Assembly: GCA_020627825.1 (NCBI GenBank)
Contig: JAHDGD010000013.1
Span: 1-46,280, forward strand
Length of the DNA: 46,280 nt
Direction of reading: 5' to 3'
Origin: Saprospiraceae bacterium
GTDB taxonomy: Bacteria > Bacteroidota > Bacteroidia > Chitinophagales > Saprospiraceae
Part shown: positions 9,849 to 18,419 of the stretch, piece after piece
Position numbering within the stretch: position 1 is the first letter of the stretch
How the letters are laid out: every line of letters starts with the position of its first letter
Made by a program: the position numbers and the translations under genes
Notes under the pieces: model-generated
What the model saw: the letters and a program-made list of their open reading frames with translations, nothing else
What the model was told of the DNA's origin: nothing
Databases searched by the model: none

Positions 9849-9883
9849 GGAAGTTTACTTTAAACCCGCATGAAGGTTAATGA

Positions 9884-9897
9884 GGCTTTCGCCCAAA
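9884..9897. repeat. Copy of the GGCTTTCGCCCAAAA palindrome family between convergent genes
   Basis: GGCTTTCGCC followed by CAAAA lies 36 bases after the deacetylase stop and 41 bases before the 3' end of the convergent GTPase gene. The same 15-mer occurs inside murE (33,372-33,386). In this location it could act as a weak terminator. Confidence 0.5.
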
Positions 9898-9937
9898 AAC
9901 AATACCATTTCAGGATAATACACGGTAGTTGAACGCA

Positions 9938-11647
9938 CTAATTCAGTGCATTTAATTCTTTTTCTACTTTTTTATTGAGATCTTTAAATTCCGAAATAAT
10001 CTCCTTCTCATTAGAAAGGTAGGTGTCTAAATCAGTGAAAATTAGTTCTATTTTCGATTGAATCGCTTTAATGTAATTGTTAAGCTTTTCTTGCACTTCT
10101 TTTTCAAGACGTACTCTTCCGGCTTTAATTTCTTTTCGAAAACTTCTTGTCAATTTATTTCTTTGCCAGCCTAAACTAACACCTGCAAATAAAACACCAA
10201 TGGTGGTTAGTATGCCTCCAGTAATATCAAATACCGCACCATTAGTTACTGCAGTAAGAATAACACCTACAATAGCAATCCCGCCACCAGCAGCTAGATT
10301 TGGTGCCAAACTACCTGTACTATCCTGAGTGTTCTCATCGTAAAAATTTTCACTTTTTTGGACAAAATCTTTGAAGCTATTTTGAAGATCTTTAAGAATG
10401 GTTGATCGTTCTTTTGCCACTTCTGCAAACAACTCATTATTATCTGTAAGGATGGTTTTACTTGTTTGGATTTTCATATCGATCATCCGAACCATATTTT
10501 GGATTTGGTCTGCAAGGTCAACAATTCCTGTATTTAACTTGTCTTTTAATTCAATGTTTAATTGGTGTTCAAGGTCTTTTGCTTCTTTTGATAACCACTC
10601 TTTTAAGCTTACTTCACTCGTCATAATGGCACGAAAACTTCTTTTCAATACTTTTCCAAAACTCAATTCCTGATTGATGGTTTCAATTTTCTCATTGGTG
10701 ATCCTTTGGTAAGATGCCGATAAAATATCGACTAAACTTCTAGCTTGTGCAAAAGAACGTTCCGATTGATTTTCTAGTTCGGTTTTGATCTCTTTTCGAA
10801 ATTCAAGATCTGCTTCGTATTGTTGGTATCGAATATTGATGTTGGTAGCAATTTGATCATTTATGTTTCGTGCAGTTTCTATATTGTTGTCAAGTTTCAA
10901 TTTTGGGGCCTGACCCCCAGTAATATTATTGTTTAAATATTCCCTTAACTCCAGAAACCCACTATTGTCTTTGTCTCCATCCAATTCCAGCTTTGCTGAT
11001 ACGGCAAATACATTGGGTTCCGAAATGCCTTTTTCTTTAGCGTGTTTCGTTACACCTTCTATGTTTGTTTCTAAGTCAGCAGGTTCCATTAAGTCTTTTT
11101 GCTGTAAAACAAAAATGATCTTACGTCTCCATTCTTCATTGATGTAATCAAAGAAATCCCACGCAGATTGTCGATATGGGTTTTTAGCTTCGAAAACAAA
11201 AACGATTAAGTCACTAAATGGAATAAAACGTTCGGTGATTTCTTGGTGGTGATCCACAATAGCATTGGTCCCTGGTGTATCTACAATGGAAATTTCTTTC
11301 AGAATCTCTACGTCAAGAAATATCTTTTTGAACACATCGTTCACCATCACCGTTTTTTCTTGTTCCCCATGTAAGATTTGTTGTATCGTATCGGTCATAG
11401 GTGAAGCAGCTACTTTGCACACCTCCTTGTTCGCATCTAACAACGCATTAACAAAACTACTTTTACCTGTTTTAACTTCTCCCACAATAACAAATGTGAA
11501 AGGCGTATGAACACGTTCTTGCAATTCCTCTATGATGCGTGCATACTCTTGATGATGTATCTTATCGGTTAATTGTTTAAGGCTTGATAAAGTTTCCTTA
11601 AATGAATTAGTGTTTGCTACTAATCGACGATTAATTTTTGACTTCAA
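9938..11647 (-). CDS. Dynamin-like GTPase, membrane-associated
   Basis: The 569-residue product has an N-terminal dynamin-type GTPase domain. The P-loop is GEVKTGKSS (residues 56-64), G3 is DTPG (123-126) and a degenerate G4 is QQKD (182-185). A long helical, charged middle region (about 250-430) is predicted coiled coil. A hydrophobic, glycine-rich segment (about 440-490, including GGGIAIVGVILTAV and ITTIGVLFAGVSLG-like residues) could insert in the membrane as a paddle or hairpin. A second helical stretch closes the protein. Bacterial dynamin-like proteins remodel or protect membranes; the specific role here is unknown. The start is TTG, supported by a promoter box at 11,664-11,671. No second dynamin gene lies beside it. 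Confidence 0.85.
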   Translation of the reverse strand: MKSKINRRLVANTNSFKETLSSLKQLTDKIHHQEYARIIEELQERVHTPFTFVIVGEVKTGKSSFVNALLDANKEVCKVAASPMTDTIQQILHGEQEKTVMVNDVFKKIFLDVEILKEISIVDTPGTNAIVDHHQEITERFIPFSDLIVFVFEAKNPYRQSAWDFFDYINEEWRRKIIFVLQQKDLMEPADLETNIEGVTKHAKEKGISEPNVFAVSAKLELDGDKDNSGFLELREYLNNNITGGQAPKLKLDNNIETARNINDQIATNINIRYQQYEADLEFRKEIKTELENQSERSFAQARSLVDILSASYQRITNEKIETINQELSFGKVLKRSFRAIMTSEVSLKEWLSKEAKDLEHQLNIELKDKLNTGIVDLADQIQNMVRMIDMKIQTSKTILTDNNELFAEVAKERSTILKDLQNSFKDFVQKSENFYDENTQDSTGSLAPNLAAGGGIAIVGVILTAVTNGAVFDITGGILTTIGVLFAGVSLGWQRNKLTRSFRKEIKAGRVRLEKEVQEKLNNYIKAIQSKIELIFTDLDTYLSNEKEIISEFKDLNKKVEKELNALN

Positions 11648-11663
11648 TGCAAAACATTTTTTT

Positions 11664-11671
11664 CAAAGGTA
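11664..11671 (-). promoter_or_regulatory. Promoter -7 box for the dynamin-like GTPase gene
   Basis: The minus strand reads TACCTTTG, a full TAnnTTTG match, 16 bases upstream of the TTG start at 11,647. It implies a very short leader and argues against any start further upstream. No standard -33 TTG was found. Confidence 0.5.
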
Positions 11672-11876
11672 AATCTTTCACCTGAATTTTATTAAAGAAT
11701 ACATGAAAGACCTATAAATTAAGAACTTTTGAAAGTCAAAATTAACATTCATTGGATTAACTAAGTAATGTAAAATAAGTCTCTGTTCTAAATAAGATTT
11801 AGGGGTGTTTTTAATTTATTTGTTCATATGAAGCTCTACTAATTTGTTTCTTTTATCTTGCATAAAAAATAATTAA

Positions 11877-12638
11877 ATGGAAAACGATTTACCTCCTGAA
11901 TTACCCAAAATGAATGAGATATCGGAAGAAACTCAGACTTCCTTTCAAGAAATGCCTGAAATATGGGATAATTCAAAGAGAGCCAGAGATGTAAAAGTTG
12001 TGTTTTGGGTTTATATAGGCATTTCAGTTGTTTCTATTTGCGCTACTATTTTCGAATATATTTTATTGAAACGAATCAATGATGGGGTTATAGTAGACGA
12101 GAAGTTGGCAACTGCAAGTGACACGATTCAATTAATTGTTGGCTTAGTCAATACGGGAGTTCTTATTGTTACTATCGTTTTGTTTATCAATTGGTTTCGA
12201 AGAGCATACGGAAATCTACATCGGATGGAAGTGCGTGATTTGCAGCAAGAAGAACACATGGCACTTTGGGTATGGTTTATTCCTATCATTAGTCTTTTTA
12301 AACCTGTTATGATCATGAATGAAATATGGAAAGAAACCCAATTGAAATTAAAGAGTTTGAAGTCTTCCTATGTCTTTCAATCCGGTACATTGATTATTGG
12401 TTTTTGGTGGGCCTTGTTTGTTTTTTCAAATTTTATAGGAAATTATGTGACACGAACGGTATGGAACGCAGAGACTGTAGATGAATTAATGCATTCGTCT
12501 CAAGTATATATAATGAGTGATCTGATCAGAATCCCAGAAGCCTTATTGGTGATTTTAATTGTACATCGACTTTCTAAGATCGAATTAGAGCTGGCAGAAT
12601 CTTATGAAGATGCAGGTGGAACCATAGTTTATAAATAA
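11877..12638 (+). CDS. DUF4328 domain membrane protein
   Basis: The 253-residue product has an acidic, proline-containing cytoplasmic N-terminus (about 40 residues) and then four to five hydrophobic segments (about 45-70, 90-110, 135-150, 175-195, 210-230). The loop NWFRRAYGNLHRM, the segment WVWFIPIISLFKPVMIMNEIW and a following W-W pair are the pattern of DUF4328 proteins. The function of this family is unknown. It stands alone on the plus strand, with a 229-base AT-rich gap before it and priA after it. A poor -7 match (TATCTTGC, near 11,856) could drive it. Confidence 0.75.
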   Translation: MENDLPPELPKMNEISEETQTSFQEMPEIWDNSKRARDVKVVFWVYIGISVVSICATIFEYILLKRINDGVIVDEKLATASDTIQLIVGLVNTGVLIVTIVLFINWFRRAYGNLHRMEVRDLQQEEHMALWVWFIPIISLFKPVMIMNEIWKETQLKLKSLKSSYVFQSGTLIIGFWWALFVFSNFIGNYVTRTVWNAETVDELMHSSQVYIMSDLIRIPEALLVILIVHRLSKIELELAESYEDAGGTIVYK

Positions 12639-12677
12639 TATATATTCTTTCCTTTTTAACCAAAGCACATTTTCTAA

Positions 12678-15182
12678 GTGCCTTTTACATGGCAATTAAT
12701 TCTATATTTACGGGCTCAAATTAAAGGCTTGAAAAGATTCGAACACATAGTTGACGTTGTACTCCCTTTGGCTTTGCCAAAGACGATGTCCTATAGAGTA
12801 GGTGAAGATTTTAGAAGTCAGTTAGAATTTGGTAAACGTGTAGAAGTCCCTTTAAAAAATAAGCTATATTCAGGCATTGTAGTAGGACCAGTTTATTCGA
12901 AAGAAATCGATTATCCCATCAAGCCTATTGTTAGTATCCTGGATGAACAACCTATTGTGACTAAAAAGCAATATGATTTATGGAAATGGATTGCATCCTA
13001 TTATTGTTGTACACTAGGGGAGATCATGTCAGTTGCTTTACCTGGAAATTTGAAATTATACAGTGAGACAAAAATAACAGGAGTAGAAGATTATGAGGAT
13101 CATATTGCAGATCTTACAGATGATGAGTATATGATCATGGAAGCTGTTTCAATACAAGGAGAACTTTCTATCTTCAATGTGCAAGAAATACTTAATAAAA
13201 AAAGCGTTTATCCTGCAATTCACACCTTGATTGACAAAAGATTGTTATTTGTTAAAGAAGAACTAGTAGAAAAATTTAAACCCAAAAAACATGCTTTTAT
13301 TCGATTTCCTACTCAGTATGCAGAACAGGAAGCTTGGTTGACGGAAGTATTTGATAAGGTTGATAAAAGCGATCATCAAAGACGTGCATTGTTGGCTTTT
13401 ATTCAACATAAGAATAAAAATAATGAAGCATTAAAATCATTGGTTGTTAAGACTGCTGCTGTAACAGGATCTGTTATAAAAGCAATGGTTAAGAAAGGTA
13501 TTTTCGAGGAAGAAAAGAAGATTGTAAGTCGTTTGGAAGCTGAAGAGATGGACCTAGAAATGTTATCGCCGCTGAGTGTTCTTCAGCAAACCAAACTTAC
13601 AGAACTCAAACAAGCATATGAAAATCATGATACCGTTTTACTGCATGGAATAACTGGTAGTGGTAAAACAAGATTGTATATTGAATTCATTGAAGAAATA
13701 TTAGAAAATGGAAGACAAGTACTGTACTTGTTGCCAGAAATAGCCTTAACAACCCAGATTGTTGAACGATTGAGAAAAGTTTTTGGCGATAAGATATTGG
13801 TTTATCATTCTAAGCTTAATGCACACGAACGTGTTGAATTGTATAAAGCTGCAAAGACTGGAGGTAAATTGATTTTGGGAGCGCGATCTTCTATTTTTAT
13901 GCCCTTTAGCGCATTGGACTTCATCATTGTGGATGAGGAACATGATGCATCTTATAAACAACAAGATCCCGCACCTCGATACAATGCAAGAGATACTGCC
14001 ATAGTATTAGCCAATATATTTCAAGCTAAGGTTCTTTTGGGCTCAGCCACACCATCTTTGGAATCATGGATTAACGCGAAAGAAGGGAAGTATGGCTTTG
14101 TTTCAATATTGCAACGTTATGGTGAAACGTTGTTGCCAGAAATTCAGCTGGTCAATCTAAAAGATGCCTACAAGAAGAATAAAATGCGATCGTATTTTAG
14201 TAAGGATCTACTGACCGCAATGTCTGATGAAATAGTAATGGGTCGACAAATTATCCTTTTTCAGAATAGACGTGGCTTTGCGCCTGTATTACAGTGTGAT
14301 GTTTGCGCTTGGAAAGCCGAATGTAGAAACTGTGATACGACATTAACTATTCATAAATATTTCGATGAGGTACGTTGTCATTATTGTGGCTTTCGCCAAA
14401 ATTTACCACCCTCATGTCCTTCATGTGGGAATGAACATCTTCGTGAAGCAGGTTTTGGAACTGAAAAGCTTGAAGTTGAATTGAAAAAACTAATGCCAGA
14501 AGCTCGTATTGGTAGAATGGATTATGATACGGCAAAAACTAAGAATCAATATGAGAAAATAATCTATGAATTTAGCTCCCATCAACTCGATATCCTTATT
14601 GGTACCCAAATGGTTACTAAAGGTCTTGATTTTGAAAAAGTGTCATTAGTAGGGATCTTAAATGCTGATAAGTTATTGGCTTTTCCTGACTTCAGAGCTA
14701 CAGAAAGGGCGTTTCAGTTAATGACTCAGGTTAGCGGAAGAGCTGGAAGAAGACATAAGAGAGGTAAGGTGATAGTTCAAACTTTCAGTCCCGCTCATCC
14801 TATTTTTACAGATGTCATCAATACCGATTATGAAGGGTTTTACAAACGGGAATATGAGGAACGAAATAAAACCGTATTTCCACCTATTATACGAGCAATA
14901 GAAATTACAATCAAACATAAAAAGCAACACATTGCTCAAGAAGCTGGTATGTTGTATAGAGAATTGCTATACAAAGAAATTGGACAACGAGTTTCAGCTC
15001 TATTTACACCTTCTATTCCTAGATTACGTACTTATTATATGCAAAAAGTATTTATAAAAATGGAGCGAGACGCAAAAGTCAATGCTGCAGTGAAAAAGTG
15101 GGTTCAATATTTTAGACTAAAAATCCAAAACAGTAAAGGCTTTAAATCCGTTAGAATTAATATAGACGTAGATCCATATTAA
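12678..15182 (+). CDS. priA: Primosomal protein N' (PriA helicase)
   Basis: PriA recognises stalled or repaired forks and reloads the replicative helicase. The N-terminal DNA-binding region starts VDVVLPLALPKTMSYRV. The helicase core has Walker A GITGSGKT, DEAH-box variant DEEHDASYKQQ, GSATPSLES and a C-terminal helicase motif QVSGRAGR. Eight zinc-binding cysteines are present in four pairs (CDVC, CRNC, CHYC, CPSC). Length as given is 834 residues. The start is uncertain: GTG at 12,678 opens the frame, but TTG at 12,729 would give the more usual N-terminus just before the family's first strand, and no ATG is available. The gene is followed by a 424-base gap. Confidence 0.93.
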   Translation: MPFTWQLILYLRAQIKGLKRFEHIVDVVLPLALPKTMSYRVGEDFRSQLEFGKRVEVPLKNKLYSGIVVGPVYSKEIDYPIKPIVSILDEQPIVTKKQYDLWKWIASYYCCTLGEIMSVALPGNLKLYSETKITGVEDYEDHIADLTDDEYMIMEAVSIQGELSIFNVQEILNKKSVYPAIHTLIDKRLLFVKEELVEKFKPKKHAFIRFPTQYAEQEAWLTEVFDKVDKSDHQRRALLAFIQHKNKNNEALKSLVVKTAAVTGSVIKAMVKKGIFEEEKKIVSRLEAEEMDLEMLSPLSVLQQTKLTELKQAYENHDTVLLHGITGSGKTRLYIEFIEEILENGRQVLYLLPEIALTTQIVERLRKVFGDKILVYHSKLNAHERVELYKAAKTGGKLILGARSSIFMPFSALDFIIVDEEHDASYKQQDPAPRYNARDTAIVLANIFQAKVLLGSATPSLESWINAKEGKYGFVSILQRYGETLLPEIQLVNLKDAYKKNKMRSYFSKDLLTAMSDEIVMGRQIILFQNRRGFAPVLQCDVCAWKAECRNCDTTLTIHKYFDEVRCHYCGFRQNLPPSCPSCGNEHLREAGFGTEKLEVELKKLMPEARIGRMDYDTAKTKNQYEKIIYEFSSHQLDILIGTQMVTKGLDFEKVSLVGILNADKLLAFPDFRATERAFQLMTQVSGRAGRRHKRGKVIVQTFSPAHPIFTDVINTDYEGFYKREYEERNKTVFPPIIRAIEITIKHKKQHIAQEAGMLYRELLYKEIGQRVSALFTPSIPRLRTYYMQKVFIKMERDAKVNAAVKKWVQYFRLKIQNSKGFKSVRINIDVDPY

Positions 15183-15533
15183 GACGGTGATATGGTATGA
15201 GTTTTGGTTTGGAATACTGGAGCCATTTTAAATTGTCACGCTAAGCAAGTGTACAAAAAGGAGATAGGAAAGTAATCGATCTTAATAAAAAGAGATCGTC
15301 TGTCTTACATAAAACAGTTTGTTCAAATTCTTTATAATCAATCGATAATATATCTGAAATGAAATATGTGATTCTTGATTTTGTTAAAGCTCCAATTTGC
15401 CAAATGAAAGGCACTAACCACGAATTGCTGCGGAATTAAATACCGAATAAATTCATAATAAAGAATAAAAGATTGAAATAATTAAATAATCAATATTTTA
15501 TAGGGAAAAATTACGTAATTCCTAATTTTATTT
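15183..15533. other. Intergenic gap, no gene seen
   Basis: This AT-rich stretch between priA and the E1 gene has stop codons in every frame and no tRNA- or rRNA-like sequence. A short inverted repeat (CGATCT and AGATCG, about 15,277-15,298) is the only structure noticed. Promoter elements for the next gene begin at its right end. Confidence 0.5.
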
Positions 15534-15541
15534 TAATTTTG
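15534..15541 (+). promoter_or_regulatory. Promoter -7 box for the E1 gene
   Basis: TAATTTTG is a full TAnnTTTG match and is followed by GC, as is common for this promoter class. It leaves a leader of roughly 65 bases before the start codon at 15,613. A -33 TTG at ideal spacing is absent. Confidence 0.5.
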
Positions 15542-15612
15542 CATCTCTGTTATAAGGTAAAACGACAACTAGACCAACTGCTACCTTCATTTTTAAACCA
15601 AATTGAGTGAAT

Positions 15613-18027
15613 ATGAGTTCATCTGAGTTAATGGGAACAACGGGTAAGAAATCTAAGAATAACAAATTTGTTCAACAAGCGATCGAAGATCTTAGAATAT
15701 GCCTTATATCTAGAGAAGCAAGTTTGTTGGCTCGTAAAGAAGTTTTAACAGGAAAGGCGAAGTTTGGTATATTAGGAGATGGAAAGGAAGTGCCTCAAGT
15801 TGCCATGGCACGTGCATTCAAGAATGGAGATTTTAGAACAGGGTACTATCGCGATCAGACATTTATGATGGCTACTGGACTACTGAGTATAAAGCAATTT
15901 TTTGCTCAGTTATATGCCGATACAGAAAATGATCCACATTCAGGTGGTCGTCAAATGAATAGTCATTACGCCACTAAATTCATAGACAAGTCTGGTAATT
16001 GGTTAAATCATACGGATAAAAAGAATGTATCAGCAGATATTTCATGTACTGCAGGACAGATGGGAAGAGGGCTAGGATTAGCTATGGCTTCCAAGAAATA
16101 TCGTGAACTAGATCTTAAAGACTCCAAGAATTTTTCCAAGAATGGAAATGAAGTTGTTTTTGTGACAATAGGAGATGCTTCTACTTCTGAAGGTATTTTT
16201 TGGGAAACAATGAATGCTGCTGCTGTACGTCAAGTTCCTATGCTTGTTTCAGTGTGGGATGATGGATATGGTATTTCAGTGCCTAAAGCGTTTCAAACTG
16301 TAAAAAGTTCTATTTCTAAAGCATTGGAAGGAATGTTGCTTAATGAAGAAGGTGAGGGAATTTACATCGAAGTAGTGAAAGGGTATGAATACGATAGTTT
16401 ACTTAAAGCATACATGAACGTCAGTGAAAAAGTGAGAAAAAATCATATTCCCGCTTTATTGCATGTTACAGATCTCACCCAGCCACAAGGCCATTCAACT
16501 TCTGGATCTCATGAACGATACAAGTCAAAAGAAAGACTAGAATGGGAAGCGAATCACGATTGCATCGAAATGATGATCAAGTGGATGAAAGCAAATCATT
16601 TGCTTACCGATCAAGATGTTGAAGATCTGAGAATAGAAGCAAAACAACTTGTTAAAGAAGAAGCGGCAAAAGCTTGGGCTGATTTCCAAAATCCTTTTAA
16701 AGATCTGCTACAAGAGTTGAAAGCTATCGCTTTACAAATCTCTGAAATTCCGCAAGCTAGTTCTTTAATAGAGGCATTCAATAAAGAAATTGATTTAAAT
16801 TTTGGGATTAATTTAGGTGCCTTATCAAAACTATCAAGGAATCTAAGAGCGAATTTAATGCTACTTAGTATACAGGATGATGACTTGAATGCTTTTATTC
16901 ATAAAACAAATAAGATCGGTCACGATAAATACCATACTCATTTATATGCAGAAGGCGAGAAATCAGCTCTGAATATACCAGTCGTACATCCACAATATGA
17001 TGAGAATCCAGAGAAAGCTGTTGGTTATCAAATCTTAAATTCGTATTTTGATTCTTTATTTCAAAGAGATGATAGTGTCGTAGCTTTTGGTGAAGATGTG
17101 GGAAATATAGGTGATGTAAATCAAGGATTTGCTGGACTTCAGGAAAAATATGGTGAAGAACGTATATGGGATGAAGGTATTCGAGAATGGTCTATTATGG
17201 GACAGAGTATAGGCCTTGCACAGCGTGGTTTCCGACCAATAGCAGAAATTCAATATCTTGATTACATTGTATATGGACTGGAGCCATTAGTGGATGATTT
17301 AACAACCGTACGTTATCGAAGTAATGGAATTCAAAAAGCACCTGCTATAATAAGAACAAGAGGACATAGACTAGAAGGGATATGGCATGCTGGATCTCCA
17401 CTAGGTATGCTGACACATGCATTGCGCGGCATGTACCTTGCAGTTCCTCGAAATATGGTACAAGCTGCTGGAATGTACAATACCTTGATTCAATCTGATG
17501 ATCCAGCCCTTGTCATAGAACCTTTAAACAGTTACAGATACCGAGAAAATTTGCCATCAAATATAGGGGAATATACAGTACCTCTTGGTCAACCTGATGT
17601 TCTTGTTGAAGGGGCTGATTTGACTATGGTAACTTACGGATCGATGGTACGTATTGCTGAAAAAGCTGTGCTGGAATTGAAAAAACATGATATTGAAGTC
17701 GAATTAATTGATATTCAAACTCTTTTACCTTTTGATACGGAGCATAGTATAGTTGAAAGTCTTAAGAAAACGAATAAAATTATTTTTGTCGATGAAGATA
17801 TTCCAGGAGGAGCGACAAGTTTCATGATGCAACAAGTTCTTGAAGTCCAAAATGGATACAATTATTTAGATTCAGCTCCAGCTACACTCACAGCTCACGA
17901 ACATAGAACACCTTTCGGGTCTGATGGTGATTATTTCACGAAACCCAATGAACAGGATGTGTTTGAAGCAGCTTATAAAATTATGCATCAGTACAATCCA
18001 TCTGCATTTCCTATAGATTTAGGCTAA
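15613..18027 (+). CDS. 2-oxoacid dehydrogenase E1, fused alpha and beta subunits (thiamine diphosphate-dependent)
   Basis: The product is about 804 residues. The N-terminal half is an E1-alpha domain (YYRDQTFMMATG, HSGGRQMNSHY, and the thiamine-diphosphate motif GDASTSEGIFWETMNAA). The C-terminal half, from about residue 455, is an E1-beta transketolase-like domain (VVAFGEDVGNIGDVNQGFAGL, YLDYIVYGLEPLVDDL, RTRGHRLEGIWHAGSP). It would carry out oxidative decarboxylation of a 2-oxoacid, most likely branched-chain 2-oxoacids or pyruvate, feeding an E2 acyltransferase encoded elsewhere. The alpha and beta parts, usually separate genes, are one frame here; similar fusions are known in Bacteroidota. 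Substrate choice cannot be settled from sequence. GTG at 15,607 is an alternative start two codons upstream. Confidence 0.9.
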   Translation: MSSSELMGTTGKKSKNNKFVQQAIEDLRICLISREASLLARKEVLTGKAKFGILGDGKEVPQVAMARAFKNGDFRTGYYRDQTFMMATGLLSIKQFFAQLYADTENDPHSGGRQMNSHYATKFIDKSGNWLNHTDKKNVSADISCTAGQMGRGLGLAMASKKYRELDLKDSKNFSKNGNEVVFVTIGDASTSEGIFWETMNAAAVRQVPMLVSVWDDGYGISVPKAFQTVKSSISKALEGMLLNEEGEGIYIEVVKGYEYDSLLKAYMNVSEKVRKNHIPALLHVTDLTQPQGHSTSGSHERYKSKERLEWEANHDCIEMMIKWMKANHLLTDQDVEDLRIEAKQLVKEEAAKAWADFQNPFKDLLQELKAIALQISEIPQASSLIEAFNKEIDLNFGINLGALSKLSRNLRANLMLLSIQDDDLNAFIHKTNKIGHDKYHTHLYAEGEKSALNIPVVHPQYDENPEKAVGYQILNSYFDSLFQRDDSVVAFGEDVGNIGDVNQGFAGLQEKYGEERIWDEGIREWSIMGQSIGLAQRGFRPIAEIQYLDYIVYGLEPLVDDLTTVRYRSNGIQKAPAIIRTRGHRLEGIWHAGSPLGMLTHALRGMYLAVPRNMVQAAGMYNTLIQSDDPALVIEPLNSYRYRENLPSNIGEYTVPLGQPDVLVEGADLTMVTYGSMVRIAEKAVLELKKHDIEVELIDIQTLLPFDTEHSIVESLKKTNKIIFVDEDIPGGATSFMMQQVLEVQNGYNYLDSAPATLTAHEHRTPFGSDGDYFTKPNEQDVFEAAYKIMHQYNPSAFPIDLG

Positions 18028-18031
18028 AAAA

Positions 18032-18280
18032 CTGAGTTCGAGATTACTAGCTCGCAATTAATTTTATTGTTTGTACTAGATTTTCAATATATTAATTTAT
18101 CTCCTGAACATTTTATTTTCATGATCTTCAATCTTTGGTCAACAAATTTTATAGAAAAATCAAAGCATTCCACTTTCTTCTGCATTGTTTTATTTCGATG
18201 TGACTCGCCACATTTTCAACAAAACGCTTTGAATAAAGCGTTTTCTTTGATTTTTGCTTTCGCAATTAATCCCGAACTCA
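18032..18280. repeat. Structured intergenic element bounded by inverted arms
   Basis: The left arm CTGAGTTCGAGATTA (18,032-18,046) is matched by the reverse complement of TAATCCCGAACTCAG (18,267-18,281), with one mismatch. Inside lie an 11-base inverted pair (AAAAATCAAAG at 18,155-18,165; CTTTGATTTTT at 18,245-18,255) and a perfect hairpin at 18,221-18,244. The left arm with its extension (18,033-18,063) recurs inverted at 23,500-23,530 with 2 mismatches in 31. It could be a small non-autonomous mobile repeat or a structured 3' region. Confidence 0.5.
18221..18255 (+). terminator. Likely intrinsic terminator downstream of the E1 gene
   Basis: A perfect 10-base stem, AAAACGCTTT (18,221-18,230) with AAAGCGTTTT (18,235-18,244), encloses a GAAT loop and is followed by a T-rich tract to 18,255. 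It lies about 195 bases after the E1 stop and before the promoter of the glycosyltransferase. Confidence 0.55.
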
Positions 18281-18292
18281 GGTTTAAAGATT

Positions 18293-18312
18293 TTTTGGGC
18301 TCGAGCCCAAAA
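18293..18312. repeat. Perfect 20-base palindrome TTTTGGGCTCGAGCCCAAAA
   Basis: The sequence is fully self-complementary, so on either strand it forms a GC stem with A and T tracts outside. An identical 20-mer occurs at 26,589-26,608, a variant at 20,839-20,859, and the core also occurs inside a coding region at 5,267-5,282. It may act as a bidirectional terminator or be a dispersed repeat. Confidence 0.75.
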
Positions 18313-18378
18313 TAAAATTGGTGTAGAATTTAATGGAATAATAAGTGATGTAAATAAGCGTTAATTCGTTAGATTGCT

Positions 18379-18386
18379 TACTTTTG
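18379..18386 (+). promoter_or_regulatory. Promoter -7 box for the glycosyltransferase gene
   Basis: TACTTTTG is a full TAnnTTTG match. It covers the TTG (18,384) that would open the longest reading frame, so translation must begin downstream. This supports the TTG at 18,420 as the start. Confidence 0.55.
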
Positions 18387-18419
18387 GAGCTTGTTTATCA
18401 TACAAAAGAACAAATCATT

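Noticed and set aside
10901-10920. GC-rich near-palindrome (GGGGCCTGACCCCC) inside the GTPase gene
   Set aside because: It differs from the iterated palindrome family in stem and loop and occurs once, so I did not group it with the others.
18067-18315. An 82-codon plus-strand frame in the gap after the E1 gene
   Set aside because: It begins with TTG, runs through the repeat arms, hairpin and palindrome, and has no domain; structural DNA explains the stretch better.
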